A stretch of DNA of 5,540 nt from CAZXVW01 sp964644025 (GTDB lineage: Bacteria > Acidobacteriota > Terriglobia > Bryobacterales > Bryobacteraceae). Shown here one piece after another: positions 1 to 4,902 of the stretch. The notes under the pieces are model-generated. The model was not told where the DNA came from. It was given only the letters and a program-made list of their open reading frames with translations, and did not search any database. Made by a program: the position numbers and the translations under genes. The stretch lies in contig CAZXVW010000252.1 in assembly GCA_964644025.1 (NCBI GenBank), positions 1-5,540 of the forward strand. The letters run 5' to 3'. The stretch's first letter is position 1, and each line of letters starts with the position of its first letter.

Positions 1-34
1 CCTGCCGGGACCGTATCGATCTTGAGCCGGTCTC

Positions 35-64
35 ATACTATCAACGGAATTGCAATTGTGTCAA
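35..64 (-). promoter_or_regulatory. Sigma70-type promoter pointing left, out of the window
   Basis: Read on the minus strand, a perfect -35 hexamer TTGACA (59-64) is followed by an 18-bp spacer and a TAGTAT -10 (35-40, four of six consensus positions). Transcription would start near position 28 and run leftward, so the gene served lies outside the window. The segment is clearly AT-richer than its surroundings, as expected of a promoter in GC-rich DNA. No convincing start codon with a ribosome site is visible before the window edge; an ATG at 36-34 lacks one. The match is by eye and the transcript is unproven. Confidence 0.5.
48..57. repeat. 10-bp palindrome AATTGCAATT inside the promoter spacer
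   Basis: AATTGCAATT is a perfect palindrome lying between the -35 and -10 hexamers of the leftward promoter. A protein bound there would block RNA polymerase, so it could be an operator. It is short and could be chance in an AT-rich patch. No second copy was seen in the other intergenic regions. Confidence 0.3.
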
Positions 65-103
65 ACATCGACAACAATCAAATTCGCGGCGTGCCGGTCG
101 ACG

Positions 104-124
104 TTCAGTACGAACCGTACTGGA
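104..124 (-). terminator. Hairpin downstream of the operon, possible terminator
   Basis: CAGTACG (106-112) and CGTACTG (116-122) form a perfect 7-bp inverted repeat around a 3-base AAC loop; a T-G wobble and a T-A pair extend it to about nine pairs. It lies about 80 bp past the stop of the hydrolase gene and before the next leftward promoter, where an operon terminator would be expected. No U-tract follows on either strand, so it does not fit a canonical intrinsic terminator. It could instead be a protein site or a 3'-end-stabilising hairpin. Confidence 0.35.
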
Positions 125-204
125 GCGATTCGGTCGAGAGCCGCCTGCGCGTACAATCTGAGAGTCGAAGGGGGCGGAGACGGCCGGATTGCCGCGCGCC
201 GCCA

Positions 205-1119
205 TCACCGCTTCATCTTGTCCTCGAAGAACTTCATGATGCGCTGGATGGCGGCTCGCTGGGTGTCGTTCGGGTGGTAGGCGCGGTCTTTGCCCCGGGT
301 CGGGAAGATGAAACCGTGGCGGGGATGGTCGTAGCTTACCCACTCCACGTCTTTGCCCGCCTCCTTCAGCCAGTCGTAGGTGAGTTGGAACACTCCTTGC
401 AAGTGGTCGTCGTCGCGACCGACGACCAGCAGCGGCGTGTTGATCTTGCGGATGCGCTGCATGGCGGCGGCTTTGTCGGCCAGGGCGGCCACGCGCTGTT
501 TGTCCTGAAGCTGCGGTTCGCCGGGGGGCAGCTTCTCCCTCGCCAATGAGAGATACTCAGTGGCGGCGGGTTCGGAGAGGACTCCGGCGGCGAAATCCAT
601 CTCCGTGGCGGCCTTGAGAATCAACTCGCCGCCATGGCTGGATCCCACCAGACCGACCCGGTCCGCGCTGACAAAGGGGAGTGCTTTCACGTACTCGACG
701 ATGCTGAGCAGGTCGTCGTGGTCCAGGGGCGGCCGCGGCAACACGCGGCGGCCAACCGGCAGTTTTTCGGCCCCATCGTAGGCGCCTGGCACCTCAGCCC
801 GATAGCGCAGCCAGGCCACCACGTAGCCGGCGGCAAGGAAACGGTCCGAGGTATATCCCCGAGTCAGCATCGTTCTTCGGGCCGCGGGCATTCCGCCGCC
901 ACCGTTTCCGGCAAAGAAAAGCACGGCCGGGAAGGGTCCGTCTCCCGGGGGCTTGCGCAAAGCGATCGGCGTGTAGATTCCGTCACGAGTCATGACGAAA
1001 GTCATCTCGAGCGGGCTTTGCGAACCGGCCACCGGCTCGGTGATCACCCACCGGCGTTGTTGCTGCGCGGCCAGCGTGGCTGCCAGCAGCGTCGCGGCGA
1101 AGCATAGCGAGCGTAGCAT
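205..1119 (-). CDS. Secreted alpha/beta hydrolase (dienelactone hydrolase / S9 esterase-like)
   Basis: The product is 304 residues. Residues 1-19 form a hydrophobic signal peptide ending in an Ala-rich stretch, so the enzyme is likely exported. The alpha/beta-hydrolase fold is shown by the nucleophile elbow G-S-S-H-G (159-163, Ser161), a glycine-rich oxyanion segment (FFAGNGGGG, 68-76), an acid-loop Asp in GRDDD (236-238), and the catalytic His most likely at 268 in HPRHGF. Such enzymes cleave ester or peptide bonds; the substrate cannot be read from sequence, and an acetyl- or acyl-sugar esterase is only a contextual guess. The ATG at 1119 is supported by AAGGAGG six bases upstream. It is the last gene of a three-gene operon, its start lying 15 bp past the stop of the preceding isomerase-like gene. 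The length is normal for a single-domain member. Confidence 0.88.
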   Translation of the reverse strand: MLRSLCFAATLLAATLAAQQQRRWVITEPVAGSQSPLEMTFVMTRDGIYTPIALRKPPGDGPFPAVLFFAGNGGGGMPAARRTMLTRGYTSDRFLAAGYVVAWLRYRAEVPGAYDGAEKLPVGRRVLPRPPLDHDDLLSIVEYVKALPFVSADRVGLVGSSHGGELILKAATEMDFAAGVLSEPAATEYLSLAREKLPPGEPQLQDKQRVAALADKAAAMQRIRKINTPLLVVGRDDDHLQGVFQLTYDWLKEAGKDVEWVSYDHPRHGFIFPTRGKDRAYHPNDTQRAAIQRIMKFFEDKMKR

Positions 1120-1125
1120 AGAGGG

Positions 1126-1132
1126 CCTCCTT
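1126..1132 (-). promoter_or_regulatory. Strong ribosome binding site of the hydrolase gene
   Basis: AAGGAGG on the minus strand, six bases before the ATG at 1119. It sits just after the stop codon of the preceding gene (1135-1137), so the hydrolase has its own strong translation signal within the operon. It fixes the hydrolase start. Confidence 0.8.
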
Positions 1133-1134
1133 GG

Positions 1135-1626
1135 TCAGACTCCCAGGCGATCGCCCAGCAGGTCTTTGAGGTACCGTCGGGACTCGCGGGCGGACTCCAC
1201 CGGGTGGTCGTTATGGCTGATGGCCTGGAGCGAAACGTATCCCCGGTAACCGATCTTCTCGATCGAATCGAAAATCTTCCGGAAATTCACTTCGCCCAGG
1301 CCGGGCTGTAAATGCAAAGGAAGGCCGACGCCGACGCCGAAGCGGTCCATGATGCGTTCGGTGCGGAAGGTGTCCGCCACGTGAACGTAGGTCAGCAACT
1401 CGCCGGTTTCGCGGAGGCGGCGATAAAGCTCCGGGGGCCGATACCGGCCGAACATGCTGGCGTGGATTGCCAGCGTGAACGGGGGCTGGTCCGCACCGGC
1501 AAGGGCCGCGGGGAAGACCACGGCCCCCGCCCCGCGGGCAAAGCCCTGTACAGAATCCCGCCGCCGGAGGATGGCGGAACCTCCGCAGGCGGCGGTTGCC
1601 TCGCCGTGCCGGTGGCGCGGCTGCAT
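1135..1626 (-). CDS. Truncated sugar phosphate isomerase/epimerase-like protein (xylose-isomerase-like TIM barrel)
   Basis: The product is 163 residues; family members usually have about 260-300. Residues about 62-160 match the end of an AP-endonuclease-2/xylose-isomerase-like barrel: TYVHVADTFR (79-88, with the family H-x-x-D), the QPGLGEVNF turn (107-115), the IGYRGYVSL strand (125-133), and a helix ending in RRYLKDLL. Residues 21-46 look like a Tat leader: RRRDSVQG, an Ala/Gly-rich hydrophobic core, then ALAGA before DQ. After only one strand-like segment (FTLAIHASMF, 50-59) the C-terminal part begins, so most of the first half of the barrel is missing. Where a terminal metal-binding Glu is usual (V-S-L-E), there is Gln134. 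The start is the ATG at 1626, overlapping the ThuA stop as TAATG, with only a weak AGGA upstream, so translation is probably coupled. It may be a decaying gene or a non-catalytic remnant. Confidence 0.65.
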   Translation of the reverse strand: MQPRHRHGEATAACGGSAILRRRDSVQGFARGAGAVVFPAALAGADQPPFTLAIHASMFGRYRPPELYRRLRETGELLTYVHVADTFRTERIMDRFGVGVGLPLHLQPGLGEVNFRKIFDSIEKIGYRGYVSLQAISHNDHPVESARESRRYLKDLLGDRLGV

Positions 1627-2450
1627 TAGTCCTGGCCCGGCTTCGGCCGGGGAGTGACGTCGCCGCTGGTCATGCCGCACACCCACTTGACGGCCTCCAG
1701 CCACATCTTCTGTATGTCCGGCCGGTCCCAGACCTGGTTCTCGTGGCCCAGAACGCAGTTGAACACGCGGCCTTTGCCCCACTTCCTTACCCAGGCAATG
1801 GCGAAGTCCTTGTCCGTGCGGGCGACGCCCTTGGCGTTGAGATCTACGCTGGACACATCCAGGCTCATCAGCACCCGCACCTTGTCGCGCGAGTACTTGT
1901 CCAACTGGTAGATCTCGTCATTGCTGATTTCGAAACTGGTTGGGAAGTGCCGGGTGGCCGGAAAAGTGCGGTCCTCCACATTAATCCGCACCTTCTGATG
2001 CCAGGGGTGGCCGTGGAACGCGCCTCCGACCATGTCGATGTACTCGGGCCAGCTATTGCGAAACGTGTCGGTGGCCGTGTGGCTTCCCAGGAACCCTTTG
2101 CCGTCGTCCCGAATAAATGACATCAGGTCCGCCTTCTGCTGGTCGCTGAGCGGCAGATCACCCTGGGTATAGAACATGACGGCATCGAAGTAATTAAGGT
2201 TCTTCTTGTAACCGCGGCGCTTCTGCTTCGTCAGCACGTCCGTATCGGTATGGAAGCGCACGTCAAAGATTCCGGACTCCTCGCCGATCTTCGCCATCGT
2301 ATACATGGCATGTGAGATCGCGTCATGAGCATAAACCTGGCTGGCGCCCACAAAAAGGATATGCTTTTTCTCTCTTTGCCGGGGCTGGGCCAGAACCAGC
2401 ACGGGGAGTGCGGCGGCCAACACCGCGGATAACAATACCGATCGACTCAT
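1626..2450 (-). CDS. Exported ThuA-domain protein (trehalose-utilisation / glutamine-amidotransferase-like fold)
   Basis: The product is 274 residues from the ATG at 2450, chosen because AGGAG lies ten bases upstream and the next residues form a signal peptide (about 1-21, ending LVLA before Q). The rest is a full ThuA domain: strand KKHILFVGAS (28-37), FHTDTDVL (66-73), the block GFLGSHTATDTF (119-130) with the conserved G-x-H-x-x-x-D, EYIDMVGGAFHGHPW (136-150), and near the C-terminus KWGKGRVFNCVLGHE (223-237). ThuA proteins have a class I glutamine-amidotransferase-like fold and are tied to trehalose and related sugar breakdown, often beside sugar dehydrogenases or xylose-isomerase-like proteins; the exact reaction of exported versions is not established. 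It is the first gene of the operon, overlapping the isomerase-like gene by one base. Confidence 0.9.
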   Translation of the reverse strand: MSRSVLLSAVLAAALPVLVLAQPRQREKKHILFVGASQVYAHDAISHAMYTMAKIGEESGIFDVRFHTDTDVLTKQKRRGYKKNLNYFDAVMFYTQGDLPLSDQQKADLMSFIRDDGKGFLGSHTATDTFRNSWPEYIDMVGGAFHGHPWHQKVRINVEDRTFPATRHFPTSFEISNDEIYQLDKYSRDKVRVLMSLDVSSVDLNAKGVARTDKDFAIAWVRKWGKGRVFNCVLGHENQVWDRPDIQKMWLEAVKWVCGMTSGDVTPRPKPGQD

Positions 2451-2460
2451 TGCTGTCTTT

Positions 2461-2465
2461 CTCCT
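2461..2465 (-). promoter_or_regulatory. Ribosome binding site of the ThuA gene
   Basis: AGGAG within a purine run on the minus strand, ten bases before the ATG at 2450. It decides against longer in-frame starts reaching as far as 2567, which would also add a non-signal extension before the leader. Confidence 0.7.
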
Positions 2466-2490
2466 TTCTCCATGGGAAACGGTAACACAC

Positions 2491-2533
2491 GCGGCCGGTA
2501 GCGTGCACGGCTGACCGCCTGGCTGCCGGCCGC
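2491..2533. repeat. 12-bp imperfect inverted repeat in the divergent intergenic region
   Basis: GCGGCCGGTAGC (2491-2502) and GCTGCCGGCCGC (2522-2533) are inverted copies matching at 11 of 12 positions (the mismatch is a G-T wobble in RNA), separated by 19 bp. The centres of the arms are 31 bp apart, about three helical turns. It lies between the divergent ThuA operon and the beta-propeller gene, so it could be an operator shared by both or a hairpin in the ThuA leader. High local GC content raises the chance of accidental matches. Confidence 0.4.
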
Positions 2534-2614
2534 CGGAGGGTGCCCGGTGAACACGGTCCCGGTCCATCGGAGGGGTCCAGGTGGCAGGAGTAACTCTGGC
2601 GCCGCTCCGCCGGA

Positions 2615-2644
2615 TTGGCGGTTACAACTTATCCCTGGTACGCT
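2615..2644 (+). promoter_or_regulatory. Candidate promoter of the beta-propeller gene
   Basis: TTGGCG (2615-2620, four of six -35 positions) and TACGCT (2639-2644, three of six -10 positions) are 18 bp apart, with TG one base upstream of the -10 as in extended -10 promoters. The start of transcription would fall about 15 bp before the gene's ATG. Both hexamers are poor, so this is only a candidate. No better plus-strand promoter was seen between the divergent genes, and none for the ThuA operon that I would call. Confidence 0.28.
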
Positions 2645-2664
2645 CTCCTTACAAGGTCATGATT

Positions 2665-3687
2665 ATGTCCCGGCAGACCCTTTCTCCCGCTCCGGCAGTG
2701 TCGCTGCTGACCGGCCTCTGGTTCCTGTTCTGTTTACAGCCGGCCTTGGCGCAGCCGCCGCGGGCGCCGCGCCCGCCCGACGGTCCGTGGAACCACCAGA
2801 TTCACTTCGCCACCTCGGCCGACGGGCTGCGGTGGGATGCCGGCCAGCAGCCGATCATGAAGCAGGCCAGCGTTCCGGATATCCTCGAGCTCTCCCGCGA
2901 TACGCCGGCCGGAGCCAGGGGCACCCTGCTCGTTTACACGGTCGACGCCCGCGATATCGGCAGGCGAGGCGGCGAACGGATCTCCCGGCTCGTCTCCACC
3001 GACGGCGGTCAGACGTGGAGTCGACCCGCGCCGATCCTGCTCGACCGGCGGCCGGGTGAGGGAAACACCGTGGACCCGTCCGTGGTCGAACTCGACGACG
3101 GCCGGTTGCGGCTGTACTTCTATCTCATGAGACAGGGGCCTCCCCGCCCCGGCGAGCCGCACCGCTTCTACAGCGCGGTGAGCCGGGATGGTTTGCACTT
3201 TGAACTGGAAGACGGCGTGCGCTTGGAAAGCCCGAATGTGACCGACCCGGAGGTGATCCGGTCTGGCGACGAGTGGCTGATGTTTTTCACCAGGCGGGGC
3301 GACGTTCTGATGGCCCGCTCCGCCGATGGGCTCGAGTTCCGGCGCGAGCCCGGGTTCCGGGTTCCGCGGGGCGGCATCCCGGGAGCGATCGCCGCCGGCC
3401 CGGCCGCTGTCCGCCTTTACTTGACCGGCCGCGGCGGAATCACCAGCGCTGTCTATCACCTGCGAACGGAGCGGCTGGAACCCGAACCCGGCGCCCGTAT
3501 CCCGGGGCCCGCCGCCGACCCTTCGGTGTGGCGGCGGACCGGGGGCGGCTATGTCATGATCTTCAAGCGCTGGATAAGGCTCCCGCGGCGGTTGCCTCCC
3601 CGGCCCCGGGCCGCTCAGTCTCCTCCGTCGTCCCGCTCCCCGAGCTGGAGCCACAGCTCCCGCTGCTCCCGCAGCAGCGGCGGATGA
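2665..3687 (+). CDS. Secreted Asp-box beta-propeller protein (sialidase / glycosidase-like)
   Basis: The product is 340 residues from the ATG at 2665, preferred over the ATG at 2659 because AAGG at 2653-2656 is eight bases before it; the signal peptide then ends near residue 30 (QPALA before Q). The body shows propeller repeats: a true Asp box STDGGQTW (111-118), the variants SADGLRW (51-57), SRDGLHF (173-179) and SADGLEF (219-225), and blade starts DPSVVEL (137-143), DPEVI (194-198) and DPSVW (285-289). This pattern fits exo-sialidase-like or GH32/43/68-type five-bladed propellers acting on glycans outside the cytoplasm; activity and substrate are not assignable. The last blade ends at VMIFKRW (297-303). 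The following Arg/Pro/Ser-rich 37 residues are unlike the rest, and the final part is encoded by DNA that is the antisense of another gene's 3' end, so the native C-terminus was probably altered. Confidence 0.8.
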   Translation: MSRQTLSPAPAVSLLTGLWFLFCLQPALAQPPRAPRPPDGPWNHQIHFATSADGLRWDAGQQPIMKQASVPDILELSRDTPAGARGTLLVYTVDARDIGRRGGERISRLVSTDGGQTWSRPAPILLDRRPGEGNTVDPSVVELDDGRLRLYFYLMRQGPPRPGEPHRFYSAVSRDGLHFELEDGVRLESPNVTDPEVIRSGDEWLMFFTRRGDVLMARSADGLEFRREPGFRVPRGGIPGAIAAGPAAVRLYLTGRGGITSAVYHLRTERLEPEPGARIPGPAADPSVWRRTGGGYVMIFKRWIRLPRRLPPRPRAAQSPPSSRSPSWSHSSRCSRSSGG

Positions 3688-3689
3688 TC
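3610..3689. repeat. Direct repeat, left copy (80 bp) before the permease gene
   Basis: This segment matches 4822-4902 in the same orientation with four substitutions and one single-base indel (GATGATC here, GATAGATC there), including exact runs of 22 and 28 bp. It overlaps the 3' end of the propeller gene and stops 23 bp before the permease ATG. Outside these limits similarity stops. Together the two copies bracket the permease gene. Confidence 0.9.
3615..3683 (-). pseudogene. Relic: last 22 codons plus stop of a homologue of the 4827-5540 gene
   Basis: Read on the minus strand, this stretch encodes PPLLREQRELWLQLGE-R-DDGG-D and a TGA, against the same peptide with L and N at the two variable places at the end of the intact minus-strand gene. 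The reading frame, stop codon and most codons are kept. Upstream of this segment the frame stays open for some codons, but the sequence no longer resembles the intact gene, so only the 3' end survives. The differences mean the copy is either old or derived from a diverged homologue or strain. It lies antisense within the propeller gene's 3' end. Confidence 0.75.
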
Positions 3690-3712
3690 CTGTTGTGCCC
3701 ACCGTGCCACCG

Positions 3713-4789
3713 ATGACAACCCCGAACAACTGGCTTCATTTCATCCTCCGGGAATGGCTGCTGCTGGCCGCGGCCTCCGGCCTTATTCTCACGTCCGTTC
3801 ATCTTCACCGGCTGCCAGTGTGTTCCGCTGCGGAGTATGAAGTTCTTTTCATTCTTTTCGTTCTCTTCGTCGCGGTCAAAGGGCTTGAGAAGACTGGCTT
3901 GTTGTCGCGCCTTTCCGCGGGTATCGAAAAAGGATCTTTCATCCCTCTCAAGCTCGTGCTGGCAACATTTCTTCTGTCCATGGTGGTGACGAACGACGTT
4001 GCCCTCATCGTCATCGTGCCCCTGACTCTGGCCCTTCGTACGAGGAGGAAGGACATCCTGGTGATTCTCGAGGCGTTAGCCGCAAACGCCGGCTCCGCCC
4101 TGACGCCGATTGGGAATCCGCAAAACCTGTTTATCTACTGGTTCTATTCGATCCGGCCGCAAGAGTTCGTCCTGGCGATCGCGCCTCTCTCGGTTGTCTT
4201 CCTGTTCCTGCTGGCGGCGGCTTCGCTCCTGGTGAAAACCCCGGAGAGCTCGCCCGCATCCGGGCAAAGCCCGAAGGTGGAACGGCTGGCGCCTCTCTAC
4301 GGCGTGCTGCTCGTTATTGCGATTTTATCGGTGTTCCACGTCTTGCCGATGTCCGTGGATCTGCTCGTTATCCTGTGTGCGCTGGTGCTTGACCGGCGAA
4401 GCCTGCGCGTGGATTATCCGCTGTTGCTCACTTTCTTCTGTTTTTTTGGGTTGACAGAGAACCTGGAAGTGTTGCTGGCGGCCGAGCTCGAAAATTCGCG
4501 GCATATCTTCCTGGCTTCCGCCGCAGCCAGCCAGATCATGAGCAACGTCCCGGGAACCATCCTATTTGCCAAGTTCACCCGGCAGTGGAAGGCTCTGCTT
4601 TGGGGGGCGAATGTCGGTGCTTTCGGCAGCCTGGTGGGGTCGCTGGCAAATCTCATTGCCTACAAACTGTACGTGACCGACGGGAGCACGGAGAACCCGG
4701 TATCGTTTACGACGAAGTTTCTGGTTTTGGGGTACTTGATGTTTTTCATCGGGATCGGTTTGTACTGGGCGGTGGAAGCATCCCTTTGA
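3713..4789 (+). CDS. SLC13 / CitMHS-type (ion transporter superfamily) anion permease
   Basis: The product is 358 residues from the ATG at 3713; an in-frame GTG at 3695 would add six residues and neither start has a clear Shine-Dalgarno. About ten hydrophobic segments span the chain, putting it in the inner membrane. It has the inverted two-half signature of the superfamily: VVTNDVALIVIVPLTL (91-106) and NAGSALTPIGNPQNL (125-139) in the first half, SNVPGTILF (277-285) and GANVGAFGSLVGSLANLIAYKLY (298-320, abbreviated in blocks GANVGAFGS and SLANLIAYK) in the second. Relatives move di- or tricarboxylates, sulfate or arsenite, often with Na+ or H+; the substrate here is unknown. The gene is visibly lower in GC than its neighbours and sits between direct repeats at 3610-3689 and 4822-4902, suggesting separate ancestry. 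No promoter is evident in the 25 bp before it. Confidence 0.87.
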   Translation: MTTPNNWLHFILREWLLLAAASGLILTSVHLHRLPVCSAAEYEVLFILFVLFVAVKGLEKTGLLSRLSAGIEKGSFIPLKLVLATFLLSMVVTNDVALIVIVPLTLALRTRRKDILVILEALAANAGSALTPIGNPQNLFIYWFYSIRPQEFVLAIAPLSVVFLFLLAAASLLVKTPESSPASGQSPKVERLAPLYGVLLVIAILSVFHVLPMSVDLLVILCALVLDRRSLRVDYPLLLTFFCFFGLTENLEVLLAAELENSRHIFLASAAASQIMSNVPGTILFAKFTRQWKALLWGANVGAFGSLVGSLANLIAYKLYVTDGSTENPVSFTTKFLVLGYLMFFIGIGLYWAVEASL

Positions 4790-4796
4790 GTGGCTT

Positions 4797-4809
4797 CCGG
4801 CAAGGCCGG
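4797..4809. terminator. Short hairpin between convergent genes, weak terminator candidate
   Basis: CCGGC (4797-4801) and GCCGG (4805-4809) pair around a 3-base loop eight bases past the permease stop, in the 37-bp gap between convergent genes. There is no U-tract on either side, and such short GC stems are common in this DNA. The position is right for a terminator but the structure alone is weak. Confidence 0.25.
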
Positions 4810-4821
4810 GCACGCGCGTCA

Positions 4822-4902
4822 GCCGGTCAGTTTCCTCCGTCGTCCAGCTCCCCGAGCTGGAGCCACAGTTCCCGCTGCTCCCGCAGCAGCGGCGGATAGA
4901 TC
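4822..4902. repeat. Direct repeat, right copy (81 bp), the native 3' end of the unknown gene
   Basis: Partner of the repeat at 3610-3689. Here the sequence is continuous with an intact minus-strand reading frame: the stop codon is at 4827-4829 and codons run on upstream without break. This copy is therefore the original context and the left copy the relic. The distance between copies equals the permease gene plus small margins. Confidence 0.9.

Noticed and set aside
22..549. 175-residue open frame on the plus strand
   Set aside because: Most of it is opposite the alpha/beta hydrolase C-terminus, whose motifs are clear; it has no start signal or recognisable domain.
1135..1782. A longer start for the isomerase-like gene at 1782, giving 215 residues
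   Set aside because: It would overlap the ThuA gene by about 156 bp and the added residues are the frame-shifted shadow of ThuA. The TAATG start at 1626 is far more natural.
1596..2120. 174-residue open frame on the plus strand
   Set aside because: It is opposite the ThuA domain and shows no motif or ribosome site of its own.
2451..2567. A longer start for the ThuA gene at 2567
   Set aside because: The extension is Arg/Pro-rich, precedes a proper signal peptide, and ignores the AGGAG ten bases before the ATG at 2450.
3273..3716. Plus-strand frame that could continue the propeller by a frameshift (KALDKAPAAV after VMIF)
   Set aside because: A shift near 3567 would give a different Pro-rich tail, but no conserved domain appears in it and the sequence gives no independent sign of a frameshift.
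2734..3729. 331-residue open frame on the minus strand opposite the propeller gene
   Set aside because: It is Gly/Ala/Pro/Arg-rich with no recognisable domain and mirrors the codon bias of the plus-strand gene, which has a signal peptide, Asp boxes and a ribosome site. It is an antisense shadow.
4585..4899. Plus-strand open frame ending in the same Ser/Arg-rich peptide as the propeller tail
   Set aside because: It overlaps the permease out of frame and then the antisense of the unknown gene; the shared peptide is explained by the DNA repeat.
3610..4902. Insertion sequence or composite transposon around the permease
   Set aside because: There is no transposase, no terminal inverted repeats, and the repeats are coding sequence of a neighbour rather than IS ends. 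Simple target-site duplication is excluded by the 80-bp length.
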